Of a stretch of DNA of 64,000 bases, positions 56,844 to 64,000 are shown in pieces. The stretch lies in NCBI RefSeq assembly GCF_040689105.1, contig NZ_JBFBVU010000008.1, forward strand, positions 62,001 to 126,000, written 5' to 3'. Position 1 is the stretch's first letter. Each line of letters begins with the position of its first letter. The notes under the pieces were generated by a model that did no database searches, was not told the DNA's origin, and saw only the letters and a list, made by a program, of their open reading frames with translations. The position numbers and the translations under genes were made by a program. The stretch comes from Meridianimarinicoccus marinus (GTDB taxonomy: Bacteria; Pseudomonadota; Alphaproteobacteria; Rhodobacterales; Rhodobacteraceae).

Positions 56844-59800
56844 TCAGACGAAATCGAAGTCCGAGGCGGTCAGTGCCGAGGCCAGGGTATCGGCCAGTGT
56901 GATCTGGTCGGCCCCGCCCGCGCTGAGGGTCAGGATCACATGGGCGCCCGATTGGCTGATGGTCAGGTCGGCCAGTTTGGTGACGCCGCTGTGGGCGGTG
57001 AAATCCAGCCGGTCGAGGCCATCGGTGTAATCCTTGACCACGTCGCGCCCAAAGCCGTCGGACCAGGCGAAACTGTCGGCCCCGGCGCCGCCGAGGTAGA
57101 AATCGCCGCCCGCGCCGCCGTCGAGCCGGTCGTTGCCCGCCGCCCCGATCAGCGCATCGGCCCCGCCCGCGCCCAGCAGCGTGTCGTTGCCGGTGCCCGC
57201 GAAGATCACGTCGCCCGCCGAACCGCCGGTCACCACGTCATCGCCGGCGCCCGAGGCGATGGTAACCCCGGTGGCCAGCCCGGTGGCGTCGATGGTGTCA
57301 TTGCCGGTCAGCCCGTTGATCCGCTCGACCCCGGCCCAGCTGCCCACCGACAGCGTCAGGCCCGCGGCGTTGGAGACCACGGCCTTGTCGAAGCCCGCGC
57401 CGCCGTCGAAGACCACGTCGCCGTTCTCGCCGATAAAGAGGATGTCGTTGCCCGCGCCGCCGTCGAAGCTGTCATTGCCCGCATTGCCCAGCAGCACGTC
57501 GTTGCCGCCCATGCCCGACAGGGTGTCATTGCCATTGCCGCCGATCAGCACGTCATTGCCCGACCCGCCGGTCAGCGTGTCGTCGCCATCGTCGCCGAAC
57601 AGCAGCAGGCCGGTGGTCTGGCTGGAGCCGTCGATGGTGTCGTCGCCGGTGAAGCCGTTGACGCGCTCGACCCCGCTCCAGCCGGTGAGGGTGACCGAGG
57701 TGCCGCCGGCGTTGTTGATCTGCGCCTTGTCGAAGCCGCGCGTGCCGCTGTCGGTGATCGTGTCGAACCCGTCGATGACGTAGAAGTCGGATTCGTTGCC
57801 GCCATCCATCAGGTCGGCGCCCGAGCCGCCGAACAGCTGGTCGGTGGAGGCCCCGCCCGTGATCGTGTCGTTGCCCGAGCCGCCGAACAGCAGGTCGTTG
57901 GCAAAGCCGCCCGTGAGGGTGTCGTTGCCCTCGCGCCCGAAGAGGGTGAGGGCGGTGAGCACACCGGCCCCGTCGAGGGTGTCGTCCCCGGCCTCGGCCG
58001 AAACTTCCTCGACCGAGGTCCAGAGCGCGAGGTTCAGGGCCAGCCCGAGGGTTGTCTCGAAGCGGACGCGGTCGGTGCCGCTGCCGCCATCGACCACGTC
58101 GCGCGCGCTGTCGACGAAGATCTGGTCGTTGCCGGCGCCGCCGTTGAGCGTGTCGTCGCCCTTGCCGCCGAACAGCATGTCGTCGTCATTGCCGCCGCTG
58201 AGCGCGTCGGTCTCGGTGCCGCCGAACAGCATGTCGGCCCCGTCGCCCCCGGAGACAAGGTTTGTGCCGGCGATGCCGTAGATCTCGTCATCCCCGGCGC
58301 CGCCGAAAAAGACATTGTCGCCGGTGGAGCCGAACAGGCGGTCGGCCTGGTCGGTGCCGATGGCGGATTCGATGGACTCCAGCCGGTCGATCTTGCCGTG
58401 GCTGTCGCGGGCCAGGGGGCCGGTTTGCCCCGCCACCAGACCCGCCGCGCCGGACAGATCCACCTCGACCCCGGCGGTGCCGGTCTCAAGGCTGTAGTCG
58501 GCGGTGTCGCGACCTTCGCCGCCGCGCAGGATGTCGGCGCCATCGCGCCCGGTGAGGAAGTCGTCGCCGCCGCTGCCGTCCAGCGTGTCGTTGCCGGTGG
58601 TGCCGCGCAGGGCGTCGGCGTGATCGGTCAGCACGACAATCTCGATACCCGTCAGATCGGCAAGGTTGCGCAGCGGGCCGAGCGTCGGGTCAAGGGTCGC
58701 GGCGTCGCGGGTGCGCACCTCGACCGCGGCGGCGAGGTCCAGTTCCACCGCCGCGCCGAAACGCGAGAAATCGGCGGTGTCGATGCCGCCTGCGCCGTCG
58801 ACCCGGTCAAACCCGCCCTGACCTGCAGCGCCCGCGATGAAGAAGGTCTGGTCGGCGCCGTCGCCGGTCAGGTTGTCGGAGGCCAGCCCGCTGACCACGG
58901 CCTCGAACCCGGTCAGGGTGTCGGTGCCGATGTCGGCGCCCGTGGCGTTGCCGCCGATGGCCAGAAGGGCAACGGTGATGGATTGCGTTGCGGTGGAATA
59001 GTCGACGATGTCGAACCCGTCCTGCGGATCGGCGCTTTCCAGATCGCCGAACAGGTCGTCGTCGCCGCCGCCGCCGGTGATGATGTCGTCGCCGTAGTCG
59101 CCCAGCAGGCGGTCGTTGCCGTCGCCGCCGAAAATGTGGTTCACCCCGGTGTGGCCATAGACCTCGTCATCGCCCGATCCGGTGCGGACGGCGTCGATGC
59201 CGCTGATGGTGTCGATGCCGACCTCGGCGCCGGTGGCATCCTCGGCCACGTCGAACAGCAGGTCGATGAACAGGTCGCCGGTGGCCTTGGCATAGTTCAA
59301 GGTGTCAAAGCCGTCACCGCCGTCATAAGTGTCGTCGCTGCCATCCAGACCGGCGACGATTTCGTCATTGCCACCGCCGGTCACAACTCTGTCCGCACCT
59401 CCCCCATCTTCAAAGATGTTGTCCTGTTCGTTGCCGGTGAACACATCGTTCTGGTGGGTGCCAAGAAATCTTTCGATACCGGACACGGTATCGGTTGCGC
59501 CCAACTGATCTATCACCGTGCCCGTCAGCAGATCGACCGTGACGCCTTGGGGGTTCACCGGGGAAAAATTCAGATCCAGCGTATCAAGACCGGCACCGCC
59601 ATGGATGGTCTGACTGCCCACGCCGAGAATGAACAGGTCGTCGCCATCACCTCCGCCAAGGGTCAGCCCATCGCCCTTCACGTCGAACCGGTCATCGAAG
59701 GCGGTGCCGACGAATTGCTCGGTGTTGATGACGTTCAGGATCTCTTCGTCCAGTGCCCCGGTGATGTCGGTGTCGCGGTCGGTGCGGATGCCGTCGGCGG

Positions 59801-62800
59801 CGCCGAAGCCCTGGGTCACGTGGATGGCATGTTCGAAGGGAGAGAAATCGGCCAGGTCGATCCCGGCGCCACCGTTGAAGCTGTCGAGACCGTTTTCATC
59901 CGCTGCGGCGGTGGTGGGGTCATCCTCGCCGCCGTGCACATAGGTGTCGTCGCCCGCACCGCCAAAGGCGCTGTCGGTGCCACGGCCGCCGATCAGCGTG
60001 TCGTCGCCCGCGTCGCCGCGCAGGGTGTCGTTGCCATCGCCGCCGGACAGGAAGTCGTTGTCGTCGCCGCCGTTCAGAATGTCGTTGCCGTCGTCCCCGA
60101 ACAGCTGGTCGCGGCCCTGATCGCCGAACAGCGTGTCGTTGCCTTCGTCCCCGGACAGCAGGTCGGCGCCCTCGCGGCCCGCCAGCGTGTCGTTGCCCGC
60201 CGCCCCGAAGATGATGTTGGCGGCGCGGTCGCCCAGCAGGGTGTCGCCGTTGTCGGTGCCGAACAGGTTCTCGATGCTGACGAGGATCTCGCCATCCGCG
60301 ATGCCGCGCGATCCGGCGCGAAAGATCAGGTCCACGGTGACGCCCGAGGCACCGCCCAGGGCGTTGTAGGAGACCGAATCCGCCCCGGCGCCGCCGTTCA
60401 GCAGGTCGGCCCCGGCGCTGCCGTTGAAGAAGTCGTCACCCGCCGCTCCGGTCAGGTTGTCTGCCCGCGCCGAGCCCTGCGCGCTGAGGTCGTCATCGCC
60501 CGAAGTGCCGATGGCGGTGGTGCCCGCCGCGGCCGGGGTGACGGCGGCGCCGCCCAGATGCGACAGGTCGATGCGTCCGGTGAAATCGGTGAAATCGTAT
60601 TCGAAATCCAGCCCGCGCCCGCCGGTGGCGAAATAGTCATAGATGACCAGCGTCGGAATGCTGCCGCCGTTTTCGGTCAGCGCCAGATCGTCGGTGCCGG
60701 CGCGTGTGAAGGTGATGTCGCCACGCGCGACATTGTCGAAGTAGATGCGCGCGCCCTGATGGGTCTCGCGGGCGATGAAATCGGCACCATCGCCAGAGCG
60801 GAAGGCATAGGTGTCCAGCCCGTCGCCGCCGACCATGATGTCGATGCCAAGGCTGGAGACCAGAACGTCGTCGCCGCCATTGCCGAAGAGGTTGCCGTTG
60901 CGCAGGGGGGCGACCAGGAAATCGTCCTGATCCGAGCCCTGGATCAGCATTTCCTCGATGTTGCGATAGGTCAGGCTGTTGGTGCCGTCGCCGAGGGTCA
61001 GCCCCGCCGCGAAGGTGGGGTCGGCGGCGAACATGGCCGTCAGATCGGCGCGGCTGGTGGCGGCGCCGGTCAGGGTTGCGCCGATCCGGGTGCCCGCCTG
61101 ATCGAGGATGGCGAAGCTGAGCGCGCCGGTGGTGGCCTCGAAGTTCAGGATGTCATAGTCGCCCCCGGCGCTGCCGCCGTCCACATCCGCGACCCCGCCG
61201 CGATAGGTGATCACATCGTCGCCCAGCCCGGTGTTGGCCCGGTCGGGGGTGGCTTGCGTGCCGCCGGTGCCCAGATCGACGATATCGTCGCCATCGCCGG
61301 TGTCGATGCTGTCGGCCAGCGCGCCGCCGAACACCGTGTCATTGCCGCTGCCGGTGCGCACGTGCAACCGTTCGAACCCGCCCACAAAGGTGCCGTTGCC
61401 GATGTCGCGCACCCCGGCGAACCCGGTGAAATTGCCATCCGCGTCAAAGGCCTGGGTCCCATCGGCGGCGGCATCCCCGGCGTTCTGATCGCTGTCGGCA
61501 AAAAGCGTCAGGTCGGCGGTCTCGGCGCTGAGATCGGCGGCAAACAGATCGGCGTCCCCGACCTGATCGCCGCCATAGTTGATGAGCCCGTTCTGATAGA
61601 GCACCAGATCGTCGTGATCATGCGCGCCGGCCACATTGACCGCCTCGATCCCTTGATAGAGCAGGGATTCCCCGTGCGAGCGGGCCACCATCAGCCCGGC
61701 CAGCGGCAGGTTGTCGAGCGCCGCGTCCAGTTCGGCGCGGGTTGCCCCGGCGCCCAGGTTGCCGGTGCCCAGCGGGTTGAAGCCGGCGTCGAACAGCGAC
61801 CATTTCAGCCCTTCGCCGCGCCCGCCCATGACCAGGTGGTCCAGCCCGTCGCCGCCGCTGATGAAGTCCGAGCCGTTGCCGTCCCAGAACAGCAGGTCGT
61901 CGCCGGCCTCGCCAAAGATGCGGTCGTCGCCGTCGCCGCCCTGGATGATGTCGGCGCCGTCGCCGCCGAACAGGCGGTCTTCAAGCGCGCCGCCCTTCAG
62001 GCGGTCGTTGCCGCTGCCGGCCTTGACGATGCCGCGTTCGAAGCCGCGCAGGAAGACGCCGTTGGCCAGTGTCACCCCGGCGGCGTTCTCGGCGCCGAAG
62101 GTCAGGTCGATGCCCACCTGCTGGGCCGAGAAATCGGCGGCGAACACATCGCCCGGACCGCTGCCTTCGCCGCCCGCGTCATAGGTGGCCCCGCCCTCGT
62201 AAAAGATCAGGTCCGAGGCGGTGTCGCTGCCGGTGACATTGACATGCTCGATGCCATGGTAGTTGAGGAAGGGATCGTCGCCGGCAAAGCCCAGCGTGTC
62301 GCCAAAGCGCATTCCCCGGCCCAGCGTCAGGGTCTGGCCCGCGACGGGGACGGTGAAATCCGCCAGCAGCCCCATCGCCCGTTCGATGTCATCGGCCGAG
62401 GCGGTGGCGTCGAACACCTCGCGCGTGGGGGTCGCGGTGGTGATGGCGGTGGGGGTGTAGAGCCCGTATTCCAACCCCTGCGATCCGGCCTCGGCCGCGA
62501 CGATCAGCCAGTCCAGACCGGCGTCGCCCTGCAGGATGTCGGCGCCATCGTCGGACCAGAAGAAGATGTCGTTGCCATCGCCGCCCGACAGGGCGTCGCG
62601 TTCCTCGGTGATGGTGCCGGAGGTCAGGAAGCCGCGCGGATCGAAGACCATGCCGGGGAAGGGGTCGAATTCCCCGCCGTCGATCAGGTCATTGTCGCCG
62701 CCGCCCTCGAAGCCGTCGTCGAAGCGTCCGCCCAGGAAATTGTCGGCGGCATCGGTGCCGCGCGCGACCAGCCGTTCGAACCCGTCGAACACGGTTTCGC

Positions 62801-64000
62801 CGAAGCTGAGGATCTGGTTGGCGCCTGTCTGGCCAATGCGGTTGGCGGCCACCAGATAGACCCCGGTGTCAACGCCCGCGCGACCGGTGTAGACGCCGAA
62901 ATCGGCCAGCAGCGTGTCCTGATGCTGGGTGCCGAGGGTGCCGCTGAAAGTTCCGTCGCCGCCGAAATATTGCAGCCCGCCGTTGTAGAGCACCAGATCG
63001 TCGGTGAAGTCCGAGCCCAGCACGTCCACCGCTTCCACGTCTGCATAAAAGTCGATGCCCACGGTGGTGCCCAGCTTGCCATAGCGCAGGAAGTCGCGGT
63101 CGGCCTCGGCCTGGGTGAAGACATCGCGGGTCAGCTCGTTGCCGGACTGGCCGAAGGTGGTGGTGTCGCCGAAGCGGCCGCCGTCATGGGTGTCGAGCAG
63201 GGCGAACAGGCTTGTCACAGCGGAGTGCGCGGTGCCGAAGTCCTGCGTGGCGCCGTCGTCGACCGAAACCAGAATCTCGATGGGCACGGCGAAGGATTCG
63301 GGCGAGGGCTGGGGGCCGGTGTAGACATCGGTCGCCTTGAACACGCCGATGTCATGGCCGGTGCCGCCGAAGACCGTGTCGGGAAGGGCCGCGTTGTTGG
63401 TGTCGACCACGTCATAGCTGTAGTAGATCACGTCGTCATCGGCGCCGGCGGCCACGAAATCGGCCGCAAGGTCGGGGGCGAGCTGGATGAAGTCATCGCC
63501 GCCCGAGGTTTCGAACCAGTCTTCATAGAGGCCGCCCGAGAGGAAATCGTCCTGATCGCCGGTGCGCAGCACGAAGGCCTCGATGTTGCGCAGGGTGACG
63601 CTGCCCGCGACGATGATGCCGCTGTCGAAATTCGCCTCGGTGCTGTCGAAGCTGATCGCGGTGTTGGGGAAGATGTGCTTGAAATCGGCGATGAAGTAAT
63701 CGCCCACGGCGACATTGCCAAAGATGCCGCGGGTTTCCCCGCCGCCGTCGAAATACTTGCCCTCGGCATTGCGCATCACCATCACATCGCCGTTGTCGCT
63801 GCCCTGTACCTGCGGGGTCTGCTGCGATTTCAGGATGTTGTCGGCGTTACCGGGGGTGTACTGATAGGTCACATAGGTGGAATTGGCGATGCCGTTCAGC
63901 AGCGCGACCTTCAGGTCGATGGAGGTATTGGCGTAGACGTAGGTCGGCTCGGTCGTGCTGTTGGGGTCGAGGTCCAGCAGCGCGTCGGAAAAGGACGGCG
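56844..64000 (-). CDS. Giant RTX calcium-binding repeat protein, N-terminus beyond the right edge
   Basis: At least 2384 residues; the frame is open through the right edge, so an internal GTG at 63872 is not the real start. The visible N-terminal part (64000-63300) has few RTX motifs. Four copies of an unnamed module alternating with RTX blocks follow (63290-60900), then dense GGxGxDxLxG arrays (for example about 60250-59940 and 59160-58800). Three modules of about 115 residues (58140-57060) come next. A C-terminal segment ends GADQITLADTLASALTASDF, resembling a type I secretion signal. It is probably a secreted, calcium-folded adhesin or S-layer-like protein. No transporter genes are in view. 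It is convergent with rep. Confidence 0.9.
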   Translation of the reverse strand, partial: PSFSDALLDLDPNSTTEPTYVYANTSIDLKVALLNGIANSTYVTYQYTPGNADNILKSQQTPQVQGSDNGDVMVMRNAEGKYFDGGGETRGIFGNVAVGDYFIADFKHIFPNTAISFDSTEANFDSGIIVAGSVTLRNIEAFVLRTGDQDDFLSGGLYEDWFETSGGDDFIQLAPDLAADFVAAGADDDVIYYSYDVVDTNNAALPDTVFGGTGHDIGVFKATDVYTGPQPSPESFAVPIEILVSVDDGATQDFGTAHSAVTSLFALLDTHDGGRFGDTTTFGQSGNELTRDVFTQAEADRDFLRYGKLGTTVGIDFYADVEAVDVLGSDFTDDLVLYNGGLQYFGGDGTFSGTLGTQHQDTLLADFGVYTGRAGVDTGVYLVAANRIGQTGANQILSFGETVFDGFERLVARGTDAADNFLGGRFDDGFEGGGDNDLIDGGEFDPFPGMVFDPRGFLTSGTITEERDALSGGDGNDIFFWSDDGADILQGDAGLDWLIVAAEAGSQGLEYGLYTPTAITTATPTREVFDATASADDIERAMGLLADFTVPVAGQTLTLGRGMRFGDTLGFAGDDPFLNYHGIEHVNVTGSDTASDLIFYEGGATYDAGGEGSGPGDVFAADFSAQQVGIDLTFGAENAAGVTLANGVFLRGFERGIVKAGSGNDRLKGGALEDRLFGGDGADIIQGGDGDDRIFGEAGDDLLFWDGNGSDFISGGDGLDHLVMGGRGEGLKWSLFDAGFNPLGTGNLGAGATRAELDAALDNLPLAGLMVARSHGESLLYQGIEAVNVAGAHDHDDLVLYQNGLINYGGDQVGDADLFAADLSAETADLTLFADSDQNAGDAAADGTQAFDADGNFTGFAGVRDIGNGTFVGGFERLHVRTGSGNDTVFGGALADSIDTGDGDDIVDLGTGGTQATPDRANTGLGDDVITYRGGVADVDGGSAGGDYDILNFEATTGALSFAILDQAGTRIGATLTGAATSRADLTAMFAADPTFAAGLTLGDGTNSLTYRNIEEMLIQGSDQDDFLVAPLRNGNLFGNGGDDVLVSSLGIDIMVGGDGLDTYAFRSGDGADFIARETHQGARIYFDNVARGDITFTRAGTDDLALTENGGSIPTLVIYDYFATGGRGLDFEYDFTDFTGRIDLSHLGGAAVTPAAAGTTAIGTSGDDDLSAQGSARADNLTGAAGDDFFNGSAGADLLNGGAGADSVSYNALGGASGVTVDLIFRAGSRGIADGEILVSIENLFGTDNGDTLLGDRAANIIFGAAGNDTLAGREGADLLSGDEGNDTLFGDQGRDQLFGDDGNDILNGGDDNDFLSGGDGNDTLRGDAGDDTLIGGRGTDSAFGGAGDDTYVHGGEDDPTTAAADENGLDSFNGGAGIDLADFSPFEHAIHVTQGFGAADGIRTDRDTDITGALDEEILNVINTEQFVGTAFDDRFDVKGDGLTLGGGDGDDLFILGVGSQTIHGGAGLDTLDLNFSPVNPQGVTVDLLTGTVIDQLGATDTVSGIERFLGTHQNDVFTGNEQDNIFEDGGGADRVVTGGGNDEIVAGLDGSDDTYDGGDGFDTLNYAKATGDLFIDLLFDVAEDATGAEVGIDTISGIDAVRTGSGDDEVYGHTGVNHIFGGDGNDRLLGDYGDDIITGGGGDDDLFGDLESADPQDGFDIVDYSTATQSITVALLAIGGNATGADIGTDTLTGFEAVVSGLASDNLTGDGADQTFFIAGAAGQGGFDRVDGAGGIDTADFSRFGAAVELDLAAAVEVRTRDAATLDPTLGPLRNLADLTGIEIVVLTDHADALRGTTGNDTLDGSGGDDFLTGRDGADILRGGEGRDTADYSLETGTAGVEVDLSGAAGLVAGQTGPLARDSHGKIDRLESIESAIGTDQADRLFGSTGDNVFFGGAGDDEIYGIAGTNLVSGGDGADMLFGGTETDALSGGNDDDMLFGGKGDDTLNGGAGNDQIFVDSARDVVDGGSGTDRVRFETTLGLALNLALWTSVEEVSAEAGDDTLDGAGVLTALTLFGREGNDTLTGGFANDLLFGGSGNDTITGGASTDQLFGGSGADLMDGGNESDFYVIDGFDTITDSGTRGFDKAQINNAGGTSVTLTGWSGVERVNGFTGDDTIDGSSQTTGLLLFGDDGDDTLTGGSGNDVLIGGNGNDTLSGMGGNDVLLGNAGNDSFDGGAGNDILFIGENGDVVFDGGAGFDKAVVSNAAGLTLSVGSWAGVERINGLTGNDTIDATGLATGVTIASGAGDDVVTGGSAGDVIFAGTGNDTLLGAGGADALIGAAGNDRLDGGAGGDFYLGGAGADSFAWSDGFGRDVVKDYTDGLDRLDFTAHSGVTKLADLTISQSGAHVILTLSAGGADQITLADTLASALTASDFDFV
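57060..58140 (-). repeat. Three C-terminal RTX modules of about 115 residues
   Basis: Each module reads, in order, FDKA or DRVRF, a strand like LTLSVGSWAGVERINGLTG, NDTIDATG, a short hydrophobic stretch, and a set of nonapeptides such as GNDTLTGGSGNDVLIGGNGN. Matching phrases are WTSVEEVSAEAGDDTLDGAG, WSGVERVNGFTGDDTIDGSS and WAGVERINGLTGNDTIDATG. The spacing is about 350 bases. Confidence 0.8.
60900..63290 (-). repeat. Four copies of an unnamed module inside the RTX protein
   Basis: Copies start near 63290, 62470, 61807 and 61122. Each has a FxxLFD-like strand (SLFALLDTHDGG, YGLYTPTAITT, WSLFDAGFNPLG, LSFAILDQAGT), a helix-like spacer of about 60 residues, then a core such as GIEHVNVTGSDTASDLIFYE or GIEAVNVAGAHDHDDLVLYQ. 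A glycine-rich GGxxYGG turn, and in the first three FAADFSA/LLADFG and a GGFERL segment, lead into a short RTX block. Confidence 0.75.

Noticed and set aside
63870..63872. GTG as the start codon of the giant RTX protein
   Set aside because: The frame stays open through the right edge and the upstream residues (for example TYVYANTSIDLKVALLNG) look like continuing protein; no ribosome site precedes the GTG.
56844..64000. CRISPR-like periodic repeats in the RTX region
   Set aside because: The periodicity is the 27-base coding period of RTX nonapeptides in an intact frame, not spaced identical repeats with unique spacers.

Overview
The window is high-GC DNA with gene content typical of an alphaproteobacterium of the order Rhodobacterales (Roseobacter/Paracoccus-like). 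The signs are a bet/cho choline cluster, DUF1127 mini-proteins, a VPLPA-CTERM protein, a MaoC-phosphotransacetylase fusion, and Rep_3 plus ParAB replication genes. A full partition/replication module (parA, parB, rep, iteron-like repeats) lies at 51.7-56.8 kb. The whole window is therefore most simply read as part of a large plasmid or chromid. That is an inference; integration into a chromosome is not excluded.

Layout. (1) 0-5.8 kb: iron alcohol dehydrogenase (cut by the left edge), aldehyde dehydrogenase, glutamine-synthetase-like ligase and N-formylglutamate-amidohydrolase-like enzyme, divergent from an RpiR regulator; this looks like a gamma-glutamylated amine or amino-alcohol pathway. 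(2) 5.9-13.6 kb: a seven-gene leucine (liu) operon that also carries an EcsC protein and an ASCH protein. (3) 13.7-15.6 kb: ribokinase and three tandem DUF1127 genes. (4) 15.8-23.9 kb: betICBA divergent from choXWV, for uptake of choline and choline-O-sulfate and oxidation to glycine betaine. (5) 24.3-31 kb: MaoC-Pta fusion with acetate kinase, then modABC joined to a YbaY-NlpE-META envelope protein. (6) 31-34.5 kb: sugar-acid dehydratase, SDR, and an FAH-family hydrolase broken by one in-frame amber codon. (7) 34.7-45 kb: aminotransferase, ProC-like reductase, PiT phosphate transporter, DUF1403 protein, VPLPA-CTERM protein, a secreted NucH-type nuclease and an SMP-30 lactonase. (8) 45-48 kb: a three-gene valine operon. 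(9) 48.4-51.6 kb: a second quaternary-amine ABC importer. (10) 51.7-56.8 kb: the replicon. (11) 56.8-64 kb: a giant RTX protein running off the right edge.

Together the genes suit a host of marine algae or plant debris. It takes up quaternary amines, branched-chain amino acids and sugar acids, and secretes calcium-binding RTX proteins. No tRNA, rRNA, CRISPR array, transposase or integrase was recognised.
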